Counted from the first letter of the stretch, positions 17,870 through 26,326 are shown. The stretch is 43,530 bases of DNA from an uncultured Verrucomicrobiota bacterium (GCA_903907995.1 CAIVQH010000036.1:1-43530); one strand, 5' to 3'. The notes: generated by a model not told the origin, from the sequence alone. Made by a program: numbers and translations.

Positions 17870-18433
17870 TCAGCGGTTGAAATACCCGGGCTCGTTGCCG
17901 GGTTTCCACTTGATGTTGCTGCCCATGCTGGGGAGCTGCCGCGCCGGCACAGGCTGGCCGTTGAGCACCGCCTGGAGCGCCCGCCGCAGTTCGCCGCCGG
18001 TGACGGGCCGGCCATTGCCGGGCCGTGAATCGTCGAACTGCCCGCGATAGACGAGCCGGCGGTCGGCATCGAACAGGTAGAAGTCGGGCGTGCAGGCGGC
18101 CTGGTGCCCGCGGGCCACCACCTGTGTCTCGTCAAAAAGGTAGGGAAACGTCCAGCCGGCGCTGCGGGCCTCCGTCACCATCTTCGCGGGTGCGTCGGCT
18201 GGAAAGGCTCTCACGTCGTTCGAATTGATGCCGACAAAGGCCACCCCCAGCCGTTCGCAATCGCGGCCAAAATAGGCCAGGGCGTCCCGGATATGCCGGA
18301 CATACGGGCAGTGGTTGCAGAGGAACGCGACCACGAGGGCGGGCGCATCGGCAAAGTCACCGATCGACACCTGCCGCTCGGTCGCCGGGTTGGGCAGCCG
18401 GAATCCGGGCGCAGGCGTGCCCAGCGAAAGCAT
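17870..18433 (-). CDS. redoxin / thioredoxin-fold protein
   Basis: The 187-residue protein has an AhpC/TSA-redoxin fold: MLSLGTPAPGFRLPN opens it, then VVAFLCNHCPYVRHIR with a CNHC active site (Cys39, Cys42), and a cis-Pro region in TPDFYLFDADR. This subfamily, often annotated as thioredoxin family protein, is commonly found in Verrucomicrobia and allied phyla; its partner is unknown. No signal peptide is visible from start 18433, which was chosen over an upstream frame start at 18496 because the conserved strand begins here. The C-terminal tail is basic and glycine-rich (KWKPGNEPGYFNR). It is the first gene of the redoxin-ROK-gmhA cluster, 71 bases downstream of the tsf terminator. Confidence 0.85.
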   Translation of the reverse strand: MLSLGTPAPGFRLPNPATERQVSIGDFADAPALVVAFLCNHCPYVRHIRDALAYFGRDCERLGVAFVGINSNDVRAFPADAPAKMVTEARSAGWTFPYLFDETQVVARGHQAACTPDFYLFDADRRLVYRGQFDDSRPGNGRPVTGGELRRALQAVLNGQPVPARQLPSMGSNIKWKPGNEPGYFNR

Positions 18434-18503
18434 TGTTGAGGGAGTGAGAGACACGGGAGGATTGGTAGGGTTTGTCGCGCAATTGCCAATCGCCAAGTTG
18501 CCG

Positions 18504-18540
18504 GCATCAAAAACAAAAAGGCGGCCCGGAGGCCGCCTTT
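18504..18540 (-). terminator. intrinsic terminator downstream of tsf
   Basis: On the minus strand, a 10-base perfect stem (AAAGGCGGCC, 4-base loop, GGCCGCCTTT at 18517-18540) is followed by a T-rich tail at 18516-18504. It lies 28 bases after the tsf stop codon and is a textbook rho-independent terminator. Confidence 0.85.
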
Positions 18541-18568
18541 GTAAGATTTGTTTCGAACCGCGCGGCGC

Positions 18569-19411
18569 TTACGCCACGGCTTCGCCCACCTGGAAACGGA
18601 GGAACCGGCGGACCACGATCTCGTCACCCAGCGCCTTGCCGACGCTGGCGACGTGCGCCTTCACCGTGAGGTCGGGGTTCTTCACGAAGCCCTGTTCCAG
18701 GAGGCAGATGGTCTGGTAGAACTTCTCCAGCTTGCCCTTGAGGATGCTCTCCATCGCGGCGGCCGGCTTGCCCTTGAGGGCGTCGGACTGCGCGGCGATT
18801 TCGCGCTCCTTCTGGATCAGCTCGGCGGGCACCTGCTCACGGCCGACGGCCGTCGGGATGGCGGCGGCGATCTGGAGCGTGATGTCGCGGACGAGCTGCT
18901 TGAACTCCTCGGTGCTGACGGTGGCATCCTTGCCGGCGCCGACCTCGACGAGCACGCCGACCTTCGCACCCTGGTGGATGTAGGCGGCCACCAGGCCGCT
19001 GCCCTGCACCTCGAGGCGCGCGTGGCGGCGGATCTGGATGTTCTCGCCGATCTTCGCAACCAGTGCGACGCGGTCAGTCTCCAGGTCAACGCCCGGGGTG
19101 GTGGCAATCCGCTTGGCCAGCTCGTCACAGGTGGCGCGGAAGCCTTCGTTGCGGGCGACAAAGTCGGTCTCGCAGTTCACTTCGAGCAGCACGCCAACCT
19201 TCGCGCCGGGCAGGACAGCCTGGGCGATGAGGCCTTCCTTGGCTTCGCGATCCGCCTTCTTCGCGGCGCTGGCGGCGCCCTTCTTGCGCAGGATGTCCAC
19301 GGCGCCATCGAGGTCGCCGGCGGATTCCACGAGGGCGTTCTTGCAGGCCATGAGGCCCGCGTTGGTCATTTCACGGAGCTTACCGACAAGGGCGGGAGTG
19401 ATTTCAGCCAT
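18569..19411 (-). CDS. tsf: elongation factor Ts
   Basis: EF-Ts exchanges GDP for GTP on EF-Tu during translation elongation, in the cytoplasm. The 280-residue product has the N-terminal UBA-like domain with VGKLREMTNAGLMACKNAL, the AKKADREAKEGLIA motif, and the core dimerisation segment with NCETDFVARNEGF, where the Asp-Phe pair reaches into EF-Tu. It also has the C-terminal QGFVKNPDLTV segment. It starts 90 bases after rpsB and ends before a terminator. The rpsB-tsf order is conserved in most bacteria. Confidence 0.98.
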   Translation of the reverse strand: MAEITPALVGKLREMTNAGLMACKNALVESAGDLDGAVDILRKKGAASAAKKADREAKEGLIAQAVLPGAKVGVLLEVNCETDFVARNEGFRATCDELAKRIATTPGVDLETDRVALVAKIGENIQIRRHARLEVQGSGLVAAYIHQGAKVGVLVEVGAGKDATVSTEEFKQLVRDITLQIAAAIPTAVGREQVPAELIQKEREIAAQSDALKGKPAAAMESILKGKLEKFYQTICLLEQGFVKNPDLTVKAHVASVGKALGDEIVVRRFLRFQVGEAVA

Positions 19412-19445
19412 GATGAGAAAATAAGGTGTTGGGAACGAAGGGGAG

Positions 19446-19486
19446 AAACAAAAGGCGTCGGCCGCCGGAAAAGGCCGCCGACGCCT
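19446..19486 (-). terminator. hairpin between rpsB and tsf
   Basis: A stem of 14 pairs with one mismatch (AGGCGTCGGC arms at 19453-19462 and 19477-19486) lies 16 bases after the rpsB stop. On the minus strand it is followed by CTTTTGTTTCTCC, so it can act as a partial terminator. That would reduce tsf transcription relative to rpsB; some read-through must occur unless tsf has its own promoter in the remaining 40 bases. Confidence 0.65.
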
Positions 19487-19501
19487 GATGTGAAACTGGA
19501 C

Positions 19502-20275
19502 TCAGGCATTCAGGGCGGCGACGAGGCCGGCATCCGCGGCGGGCGCGGGAGCGGCCTCGGGGGCGTTCACCTTGCGGGATTTGCGGGCATCGGCCTCGGA
19601 CTTGGCCTTGGTGATGGCCTCGGAAACGGCACCCAGCAGCAGCTTGACGGAGCGGATGGCGTCGTCGTTGCCGACGATCGGGTAATCCACGAGATCGGGA
19701 TCGGCGTTGGTGTCCACGATCGCCACGATGGGGATCTTGAGGCGGCGGGCCTCGGCGACGGCGTTGTGCTCGCGCTTGACGTCGATCACGAACATCACGT
19801 CAGGAATGGTGTCGAGCGTGCGGAGACCGTCGAGATTCTTGAAGAGCCTGGCGTGCTCGCGGCGGATCATCGACTGCTCCTGCTTGACGTAGTCGTTGAT
19901 GGAACCGTCGGTCTCCATCTTCTCGATGTCCTTCATGCGCTTCATGGAGCGCTTGACGGTCTTGAGATTGGTCAGCGTGCCGCCGAGCCAGCGCTCGGTG
20001 ACGTGCATCTGGCCGCAGGCCTTGGCGGCTTCCTTCACCGCTTCCTGCGCCTGCTTCTTGGTGCCGACGAAGAGAACCTGTCCGCCCTTGGACACGGCGG
20101 CGGCGAGAAACTCGCAGGCGGCCTCGATCTGGGGCAGCGTCTTACTGAGGTCGATGACGTGGATGCCGTTGCGGGCCTCGAAGATGAACTGCTTCATCTT
20201 GGGATTCCAACGACGGGTCTGGTGGCCGAAATGGACGCCTGCGTCCAGGAGTTCCTTGATACCGATGCTAATCAT
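19502..20275 (-). CDS. rpsB: 30S ribosomal protein S2
   Basis: S2 binds the small ribosomal subunit late in assembly and helps recruit S1. The 257-residue product has the family start MISIGIKELLDAGVHFGHQ, TRRWNPKMKQFIFEARNG, GTKKQAQEAV, ERWLGGTLTN, and the C-terminal DTNADPDLVDYPIVGNDDA. A 30-residue Ala/Pro-rich tail extends beyond the conserved core. It starts the rpsB-tsf pair, and its promoter should be in the 329-base gap upstream. Confidence 0.98.
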   Translation of the reverse strand: MISIGIKELLDAGVHFGHQTRRWNPKMKQFIFEARNGIHVIDLSKTLPQIEAACEFLAAAVSKGGQVLFVGTKKQAQEAVKEAAKACGQMHVTERWLGGTLTNLKTVKRSMKRMKDIEKMETDGSINDYVKQEQSMIRREHARLFKNLDGLRTLDTIPDVMFVIDVKREHNAVAEARRLKIPIVAIVDTNADPDLVDYPIVGNDDAIRSVKLLLGAVSEAITKAKSEADARKSRKVNAPEAAPAPAADAGLVAALNA

Positions 20276-20604
20276 GACGTTGTTGCGTTTCCAATGGTTG
20301 CGGCGTGGCTCGGGAACCTTGCCCGGACACCATCCGGCGGAAAAACCGAATTCGATTTGATGTTGTTGTGGCCGCCCGCCGCCGACGCGACAGGAACGTT
20401 TACAGGCCGTTTTCCCTCACGGCACCTGCCGAAAGGGACGTGAAACCTCGCAAACCCGACGCCGTCGGGCAACAGGTATTTTTCGGAGGAAACGGTGGGT
20501 TGAACAACCATGGAACGAAGAAACAAAGGAAGACCGGACGTCCCCGACAGATTCAAATCGCCACTTCGCCTTACTGATCACTGTCCCACTGACTACTGAT
20601 CACT
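20276..20604. other. gap upstream of rpsB, no gene seen
   Basis: This 329-base stretch holds no credible coding frame. It must contain the rpsB promoter and leader on the minus strand, but I could not assign a clear -35/-10 pair. Just after the Gfo/Idh/MocA stop there are two near-identical copies of TACTGATCACT (about 20572-20582 and 20594-20604). The leader near rpsB is GC-rich with several short hairpins, which would fit S2 autoregulation, but I do not recognise a defined motif. Confidence 0.4.
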
Positions 20605-21678
20605 TCAAAGCTCCACCCACTGCCCGCACCCGGCCGATTTCACCGCCGCGTCCATCACGCGCTGCGTCTTCGCGCCGTCGTGGAAGGTGATCGCGCAGGG
20701 GCGCTGCTCGCGGATGGCATTCACGAACTCCACGGCCTGGTCGTAGCGGAAGCTGACCAGCGGATCGCCCACCCCGGGATCGCGCGGGCTGCCGGGCCAG
20801 ACCCAGAACTCGGGCGGCACCATCAGCGGCTTGAGGCCGGGGCCGCCCAGCGTTCCATGCTGCAGCTCGTTCCACTTGCCCGTGGTGAACTGGAAGGTGC
20901 CGGCGCTGCCGTTCAGCTCCACGTAATCCAGGCTGCGCCAGGATTCGTTGTGGCCGCTGGCGAGCTTCGAGCTTTCCAGCACCCCGGTGGTGCCGTTCTG
21001 GAATTCGGCCAGAATCGCCACCCAGTCGTCGGTGTCGTTCGGCGCGCCGTCGCGCAAGGGGGTGTGGTTCTTCAGATTCGCCACGAGCCGCTTCATCGGA
21101 CCGACCAGGTGATGGGCAAAATTGATGCGGTGGCTGAGCATGTCACCGATCTCGCCGGTGCCGGCCAGCTTCTTCACCTGCCGCCAGCCCAGGTTGCGTG
21201 TGCCCCAATCCTGCAGGCGCAGGCAGCGGTAGTGATACGGCTGACCCAGCTCGCCCAGCTCGATGAGGTGCTTCAGATAGCGCATCGCCGGCACGAACTG
21301 ATAGGTGAAGGCGGTCATGTGCCGCACCTTGGCCTGGTCCGCCTCGTCAGCCATCCGCTGGGCGTCATCAGCGTTCAGTGCCAACGGCTTTTCACAGAGG
21401 ACGTGTTTGCCGTGCCGGGCGGCGGTGATGGCGATGTCGGGATGCAGGAAATTCGGCGTCGCGATGATGACGGCATGGACGTCGTCGCGGGTGACGATCT
21501 CCTGCCAGTTCGTCGAGGCGACCGGCGCTCCCGTCTGCTGCCGGGCCGCCTCCAAGGTGGCCGGATTGGTGTCACACAGGGCGTGGACCTTGACGTCCGG
21601 ACACAGGGCGAGGCCGGGAAGATGGTTTTGCAGGGAGATACCGCCGGTGCCGACAATGGCGAAGTTAAGCGTGCTCAT
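20605..21678 (-). CDS. Gfo/Idh/MocA-family oxidoreductase
   Basis: The 357-residue protein has the N-terminal Rossmann fold (NFAIVGTGGISLQNHLPG) and the family Lys motif HVLCEKPLA, followed by the C-terminal beta-sheet domain. Members act as NAD(P)-dependent sugar or cyclitol dehydrogenases. Verrucomicrobia carry many paralogues, so the substrate cannot be assigned. I place the start at ATG 21678; the longer frame to 21726 adds a Pro-rich segment out of character. No signal peptide is seen. It is transcribed toward rpsB but is separated from it by 329 bases. A second, distinct family member lies at 40464. Confidence 0.88.
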   Translation of the reverse strand: MSTLNFAIVGTGGISLQNHLPGLALCPDVKVHALCDTNPATLEAARQQTGAPVASTNWQEIVTRDDVHAVIIATPNFLHPDIAITAARHGKHVLCEKPLALNADDAQRMADEADQAKVRHMTAFTYQFVPAMRYLKHLIELGELGQPYHYRCLRLQDWGTRNLGWRQVKKLAGTGEIGDMLSHRINFAHHLVGPMKRLVANLKNHTPLRDGAPNDTDDWVAILAEFQNGTTGVLESSKLASGHNESWRSLDYVELNGSAGTFQFTTGKWNELQHGTLGGPGLKPLMVPPEFWVWPGSPRDPGVGDPLVSFRYDQAVEFVNAIREQRPCAITFHDGAKTQRVMDAAVKSAGCGQWVEL

Positions 21679-21999
21679 GAATGTGCCAAGGCTAGGCGGC
21701 AGCGGCGGGCCGTTACAAGGACTCACGGATGCCGCCGGCCAGGATTGACCCGCCCAGCCCCCGTTTTCCGCTCACGCGGGAACTTTTTCCTACACCCATC
21801 AGTCCCCTCGGCCGATGTCCAACCAACATGTTCAGAGCGCGAAGGACGATTGGGCTCCCTACCGGCCGCATCCGGTATGATGACGATTCGCCACACGCCA
21901 CTTGCTGCCGGCCATAAGATGGGGTTCCATCTACTTAGAAATAAAACCTGCCATGGAGGATTTGCTGCCGTTTGAAGTGACCAGTCCTCCAGTCTGAGA
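21679..21999. other. gap between divergent genes, no gene seen
   Basis: This 321-base interval separates the minus-strand Gfo/Idh/MocA gene from the plus-strand response regulator, so it should hold two divergent promoters. The right part (about 21890-21960) is AT-richer than its surroundings (ATAAGATGGGG, then TTAGAAATAAAACC), which fits a promoter for the response regulator, but I cannot define boxes with confidence. No repeat or coding frame is convincing. Confidence 0.35.
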
Positions 22000-22407
22000 A
22001 TGAACAGCCCGTCACCGATTCGCGCCGAGAAAACGACGCACCTGCTGCTGGTGGATGATGATCCCGACTTCCGCGATGCATTGGGCAAACAGCTCGTCCA
22101 TGCCGGTTACACCGTGGCCTTGGCGGGTGATGGCAATGAGGCCATCGACTGGCTCAGACAGGAAACTCCCGACCTGGTCATCCTGGACATTGTGATGCCC
22201 AACAAGGAGGGGCTGGAAACGATCTCCGCGCTGCGCCGGTCACATCCCAAGCTGCCCGTCATCGCCATCTCGGGCGGTGGACGGATTGATGCGCGCGACT
22301 ATCTCCACCTCGCGGAAAATCTCGGTGCCGTGGCCGTGCTGGCCAAACCGTTCCCCTTCACCGATCTGGTGAAGCAGATCACCAAGGCGCTCGCCGCTCG
22401 GGCCTGA
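22000..22407 (+). CDS. receiver-only response regulator
   Basis: The 135-residue protein is a single CheY-like receiver domain with no output domain. The acidic pocket (LLLVDDDPDF), phospho-acceptor Asp63 in LVILDIVMP, conserved Ser91 in IAISGGG and Lys116 in AKPFPF are all in place, so it should be phosphorylated by a histidine kinase. No kinase is adjacent; the partner must be elsewhere. It is a lone plus-strand gene between two minus-strand genes, with 17 bases separating its stop from the convergent ThuA stop. Without an output domain it probably acts through protein contact or a phosphorelay. Confidence 0.92.
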   Translation: MNSPSPIRAEKTTHLLLVDDDPDFRDALGKQLVHAGYTVALAGDGNEAIDWLRQETPDLVILDIVMPNKEGLETISALRRSHPKLPVIAISGGGRIDARDYLHLAENLGAVAVLAKPFPFTDLVKQITKALAARA

Positions 22408-22424
22408 AGTGGCCGGAAGCCGGA

Positions 22425-23186
22425 TTACTCCACCGGGTGGCCGGCCGCCCACAGCAGACCGCGGCTCAGATAGTCGAGGTACACCGGATCGCTGAAGGTT
22501 TCGTCCGAATGGCCGAACGTCGTGCCGAAGACGCGCGCCTTGCCGTAATGGCTGATCCACGCCACCGGATAGGTCTTGCCATCCTGCTCGCTCACCGAGG
22601 TCGCGAGCGCCTGGGAGTTCGGCCAGAGCTTCTCGATGACGTACAGCTCGTCCTTCGGCGTGGTCCAAACCTCAGGCAGGTTCTTCACGATGGGGTTCAC
22701 CGGGAGGACTTTCTTCACCGGGTAGTTGCTCATGTGGTCATGCCGCCGGCTGGTCACGCCGAGGAATTCCCGCCAGTCATCAATCGCCGTCGCCCGGTAG
22801 GTATGCATGGCGCAATGGATCACCACCGCCGGCACGCCCGCCTGGTGTACCCGCGTGATCTGGCGGATGTATTCGGGCGAGGTCGTGTCAGCGAAGCACT
22901 CGTTGTGGACGATCACGTCATAGCCCTTCGCCCAGTCCGGATTGCTATAGAGCGGGAGCTCCGCCTTGGTGCCGGTGCCGCCCTCCATCACGATGGTCCA
23001 GTCGACTTTCGCAAACTTTGCCACGGCGTTCGTGAGCTGCGCGCTCTGGAAGGCGTAGTTGTGGCAACACCCGCCCGTGATCAACAGCGCATGGAGCGGT
23101 CGAGCCTCCTTTTCCACGATGGCGCAACCGGGCGCAATCACGGCGAGCAGCAACAACAAGGAGGACAGGGCGGCACGGGCTGACAT
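22425..23186 (-). CDS. ThuA-domain lipoprotein
   Basis: The 253-residue product has a lipoprotein signal ending in the lipobox around VIAPGC (Cys21), so it should be lipid-anchored. The mature part is a ThuA-like domain (class I glutamine-amidotransferase-like fold): ALLITGGCCHNY, YDVIVHNECFAD, GVPAVVIHCAMHTY, and AWISHYGKARVFGTTFGHSDE. ThuA domains are linked to trehalose utilisation in rhizobia and are very common in Planctomycetes and Verrucomicrobia, where the role is uncertain but probably in sugar turnover. It stands alone: the response regulator converges on its 3' end, and a MITE-like element lies 55 bases beyond its start. Confidence 0.88.
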   Translation of the reverse strand: MSARAALSSLLLLLAVIAPGCAIVEKEARPLHALLITGGCCHNYAFQSAQLTNAVAKFAKVDWTIVMEGGTGTKAELPLYSNPDWAKGYDVIVHNECFADTTSPEYIRQITRVHQAGVPAVVIHCAMHTYRATAIDDWREFLGVTSRRHDHMSNYPVKKVLPVNPIVKNLPEVWTTPKDELYVIEKLWPNSQALATSVSEQDGKTYPVAWISHYGKARVFGTTFGHSDETFSDPVYLDYLSRGLLWAAGHPVE

Positions 23187-23241
23187 GCGCCCACGCTAGG
23201 AGGCCACGGTGCGGTGAGTCAACGCTTCCCCTCGTGAGCGG

Positions 23242-23527
23242 GCGCATCTTAATACCGTGGTTGGCTTTGGGCATTGGGAGCGCTGGCGGAGTCAGGTGGC
23301 CGCTCTCCCTCACCCCGGCCCTCTCCCGCTGGGAGAGGGAGAATCGTCGTCCGCCACTCGGCGAAGGCAGGCGCGGGATTGGCCGCAGAATATTCCAGTC
23401 AGCCAACGGCATCCCCGGCTGTTTCCTCTCCCAGCGGGAGAGGATTAAGGTGAGGGAGAACGGCCCGCGTTCATCAGGGATGACTTCCCTTCCGAGGTCA
23501 GCAGCCAACCACGATGAAAAGATGCGC
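23242..23527 (+). mobile_element. MITE-like repeat, copy 2 (best preserved)
   Basis: This 286-base non-coding element has terminal inverted repeats of 24 bases with 20 matches (23242-23265 against 23504-23527; outer core GCGCATCTT, inner core GTGGTTGGC). Inside are the palindrome CCCTCTCCC...GGGAGAGGG at 23319-23339 and a second CTCTCCCAGCGGGAGAG palindrome near 23427-23443. It encodes no transposase, so it would need one supplied in trans. It lies between the ThuA gene and the ECF sigma factor, and the second end falls only 41 bases beyond the sigma factor's stop. No clear target-site duplication is visible. Confidence 0.7.
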
Positions 23528-23568
23528 GGCTCGCGAGCACCCCGCTCCCTTTCTCCCCGCTCCCCCGC

Positions 23569-24318
23569 TCACCCCGCGAGCGCGACCTGGAGCGATCGCA
23601 GTTCCTCCGCCACCTGCGCCGGGTCGTCGAGCGTCTGCGCGATTTCGTCGCGGAGGAGTTCGCGGTAGCGCTTGCGCAGGCGATGCACCGCCACGCGTAC
23701 CGCCCCCTCGTCGATCCCCAGTTCGGCCGCCGCGTGCGCGTACGGAATGACCTCCTGCCCCACCATCAGGAACCCCTTCGCCTGCTCGAACAGCCGCGCC
23801 TTGCCGTCGGTCACGCATTCCTCGCGCAGACGCCCAACAACACGTTCGAGCAGCGCCATCGCCCATTCCCGGTCGAACGTGCGGTCGGGGCTCGCCGGGT
23901 CAGGCGGATCGAGCTGGAAACGGTCGTCTGCATCCTGCCAATTGAGCGAGAGGTGTTCCACACCGCCGCCGCGTTTCTGGCGCTGCGACCGGTCCCATTC
24001 GTTCGCCAGAAAGTTTTTCAGCGACGCGGGCAGAAAGGCGCGGAATTTGCCCCGCTCGACAGCGAGCCCTTCGAGATAGTTGCGCTCCAGGAAGCGCGCG
24101 AAGAACGCCTGCACCAGATCTTCGGCATCCTCCTTCGTCTTCCCCTGCCGACGCACGTAGGCATAGAGCGGGTACCAATACGTTTGGCATAGCTCGGCCA
24201 GCGCCTGGTCCGAATGCGGCGAAGACTTCTGCCCGGCCTGCAGCACCACGGTCCAGCGCGTGGTGGCGAAAACATCCGCCTGGGGGGCGGAGTCAGGGGT
24301 TGGTCGCTCAGAGCTCAA
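23569..24318 (-). CDS. ECF-type RNA polymerase sigma factor
   Basis: The 249-residue protein has sigma region 2 (LYAYVRRQGKTKEDAEDLVQ, FFARFLERNYL) and region 4 with a helix-turn-helix (HAAAELGIDEGAVRVAVHRL, then KRYRELLRDEIAQTL). Its opening TTRWTVVLQAG and AELCQTYWYPLYAY are typical of the Verrucomicrobia/Planctomycete ECF factors encoded with Ser/Thr kinases. The likely start is TTG 24318, inside the end of the upstream kinase gene, an 11-base overlap that suggests translational coupling. The kinase probably controls its activity by phosphorylation. The C-terminal 40 residues after region 4 are acidic and may be regulatory. Confidence 0.9.
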   Translation of the reverse strand: MSSERPTPDSAPQADVFATTRWTVVLQAGQKSSPHSDQALAELCQTYWYPLYAYVRRQGKTKEDAEDLVQAFFARFLERNYLEGLAVERGKFRAFLPASLKNFLANEWDRSQRQKRGGGVEHLSLNWQDADDRFQLDPPDPASPDRTFDREWAMALLERVVGRLREECVTDGKARLFEQAKGFLMVGQEVIPYAHAAAELGIDEGAVRVAVHRLRKRYRELLRDEIAQTLDDPAQVAEELRSLQVALAG

Positions 24319-26326
24319 GCAACTTGTCTTCCAGTCTCTTGATCAGCAGGAGTTGCTGTTGCACCTCCGGGTCCTGTTCCCCATGTGTCACCCGCAGCTC
24401 TGCGAAATGGGCCTTTTCCACTCGCAACTGGGCCGACAGGGCCAAACGTTGCTGCTCCACCAATCGCACCCGCCTCGCCAGGGCTTCCGGAGAATTCTCA
24501 CTTTCCATAGGCTCTCTACGGATCATCTGTTGCAGTGCCCTGACCCGCGCCTGGGTCCGCTGCACGTCAGGATGCTCCTCGCCAAAGTTCACCCGCAACT
24601 CGGCCAGATGCGCCAAGGCTTCCCGGAGATCCGACGGAGCCTTGGGCTCTTCGCGGCTCAGGCGTTCCAATTCTGCGATCCGTGCCCGCATTGCCTGCAC
24701 GCTGGGATGCTCCGGCCCGAACGTAACCAGCAGCTCAGCGAGGCGTGCTTTGGCCTCCCGCAAGTCCGCCGGAATTTTGGGCTCTTCGCGGCCCATGCGT
24801 TCCAATTCTGCAATGCGTGCCCGCAACTCCTGCACGCTGGGGTGCTCCGGACCGAAGGTCACCAGCAACTCGGCCAGGTGGGCCTTGGCGTCAAGCAGGT
24901 CGGAGGGGACGTCGGGCTGCTCGTGTGCGAGGCGCTCGAACTCGGCCATCCGGAGCTGCATCGTCTGATTTTTCCGCCACATGTCTACCCGGCGGTCGAG
25001 AGTTACACTGAGTACTGCCGCCATGAGAATGAGCCAGGTCAACCTCACGGGACGAGACAGCCACCAGCGAGGCTTGGCCGGAATAATGGCCGTGCCTCCC
25101 GGGGTGGACAACTTGACCGCCACGGTGAGACTGGACATGGCGCGGCGGATGCCGGCGGTGATGAGCAGCCCGAAAATGACCACCCGCACCACACCGCCCG
25201 GCCAGCCCGTGACACCCAGCCAACCCATCAACAGTCCGCCCATCCCTTTGGAAAGGAAGGAAAAGCCCAACACAAACAGCCCGAACGCAGTGAACCACTC
25301 CAGAATTGGCTGTTTCCAACCGATGGCCCGGGCGCTCTGGGAATCAGCCTGGGCCGTGGGCCTTGGTACCTCCGTGGTCGACGTCCCCGCGACGGTCGCC
25401 ACCTGCGATTTCACCTCGCTGGCATGCTGATAGCGCCGCGCCGGGTCGTTCTCCAGCGCCCGTAGCACGATCTCGTCGAACCGCACGTCCACCTGCACCT
25501 TGCGGGAGGGCGGGGAAAATTTTCCGATGGGCAGGTCGCCGGTGAGCATCTCGTAAAAGACTACGCCGAGCGAATAGATGTCCGCCCGGTGATCGACCGA
25601 AAGAGGGTGTTCCACCTGTTCCGGCGCCATGTAGTGCGGCGTGCCCATCACCTGGCCCTCGACCGTGAGCCGTTGGGCCTCAGGATCGCGGCCGAGAATC
25701 TTCGCGAGCCCGAAGTCAGCAATCTTTACCCGCCCTTTGCGGTCCACGAGCACATTCTCCGGTTTGATGTCCCGGTGCACGACGCCCTCGTCGTGCGCGT
25801 ATTGCAGCGCGTCACAGATCTGCGGGATGAGCTGCAGGGCGACACGCGGCGACAGCCTCTCGGCCTGTTCGAGCTGGCGGAGATTCGTGCCATCCACGAA
25901 CTCCATGAGGAAGAAATGCAGCCCCTCGACCTGCCCGAACTCATGGACGGCCACGATGTTGGGATGGCTCAGCCGGGCGAGCGCCCGGGCCTCGCGGTTG
26001 AAGCGCTCGGCGAAGTTGGCGGCATTCGAGCCGCCAGCGGGGAGCACCTTGAGCGCCACCATGCGGTCGAGCGCCGGCTGCCGCGCCTTGTAAACCGCGC
26101 CCATGCCGCCCGCGCCCAGCAGGCCCAGGATTTCCAACTGCGGGAACAGCTTCGCGATGACTTCAACCGGCGGCGGCACAAAGCGGGGAGCGTCCGTGGG
26201 GCCGCCCGGGTCAGTTTGCGCTCCCTGAGCCAACAGGCAGGCCGGACACAGGCCCGCCAACGCACCGGCGGGCAAAGCGCACCCACAGCTGGGGCATGGC
26301 TTCGGTTCGTTCACGGGAGTGCTCAT
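24308..26326 (-). CDS. membrane Ser/Thr protein kinase with zinc ribbon and tandem repeats
   Basis: From start 26326 (MSTPVNEPKPCPSCG), the 672-residue protein has an N-terminal zinc ribbon with two CxxC pairs (about residues 11-32), then a Hanks-type kinase domain: glycine loop LLGAGGMGAVYKA, ATP Lys93 in VALKVLP, HRDIKPEN, DFGLAK and GTPHYMAPEQ, all intact. Residues of about 340-445 contain at least three hydrophobic segments including AFGLFVLGFSFLS and LTWLILMAAVLSVTL. The C-terminal part has three 45-residue repeats (about 466-600), then a Leu/Gln-rich tail. The downstream sigma factor starts inside this gene, so the pair probably forms a kinase-to-sigma relay. The likely signal entry is extracytoplasmic, through the C-terminal repeats if they lie outside. 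Confidence 0.93.
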   Translation of the reverse strand: MSTPVNEPKPCPSCGCALPAGALAGLCPACLLAQGAQTDPGGPTDAPRFVPPPVEVIAKLFPQLEILGLLGAGGMGAVYKARQPALDRMVALKVLPAGGSNAANFAERFNREARALARLSHPNIVAVHEFGQVEGLHFFLMEFVDGTNLRQLEQAERLSPRVALQLIPQICDALQYAHDEGVVHRDIKPENVLVDRKGRVKIADFGLAKILGRDPEAQRLTVEGQVMGTPHYMAPEQVEHPLSVDHRADIYSLGVVFYEMLTGDLPIGKFSPPSRKVQVDVRFDEIVLRALENDPARRYQHASEVKSQVATVAGTSTTEVPRPTAQADSQSARAIGWKQPILEWFTAFGLFVLGFSFLSKGMGGLLMGWLGVTGWPGGVVRVVIFGLLITAGIRRAMSSLTVAVKLSTPGGTAIIPAKPRWWLSRPVRLTWLILMAAVLSVTLDRRVDMWRKNQTMQLRMAEFERLAHEQPDVPSDLLDAKAHLAELLVTFGPEHPSVQELRARIAELERMGREEPKIPADLREAKARLAELLVTFGPEHPSVQAMRARIAELERLSREEPKAPSDLREALAHLAELRVNFGEEHPDVQRTQARVRALQQMIRREPMESENSPEALARRVRLVEQQRLALSAQLRVEKAHFAELRVTHGEQDPEVQQQLLLIKRLEDKLLEL
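24527..24931 (-). repeat. three tandem 135-base repeats inside the kinase gene
   Basis: Three in-frame units of 135 bases encode 45-residue repeats of the pattern DLREAKARLAELLVTFG, GPEHPSVQ, then RARIAELER. The CGCTGGG that marks the unit start recurs at 24701 and 24836, exactly 135 bases apart. The helical heptad-like pattern with GPEHPSVQ turns suggests a TPR-like or coiled-coil stack. Copy number may vary between strains by recombination. Confidence 0.85.

Noticed and set aside
16908-17909. Longer ROK start at 17909
   Set aside because: It would overlap the redoxin stop by 40 bases and add non-conserved residues; start 17834 has the family's first strand.
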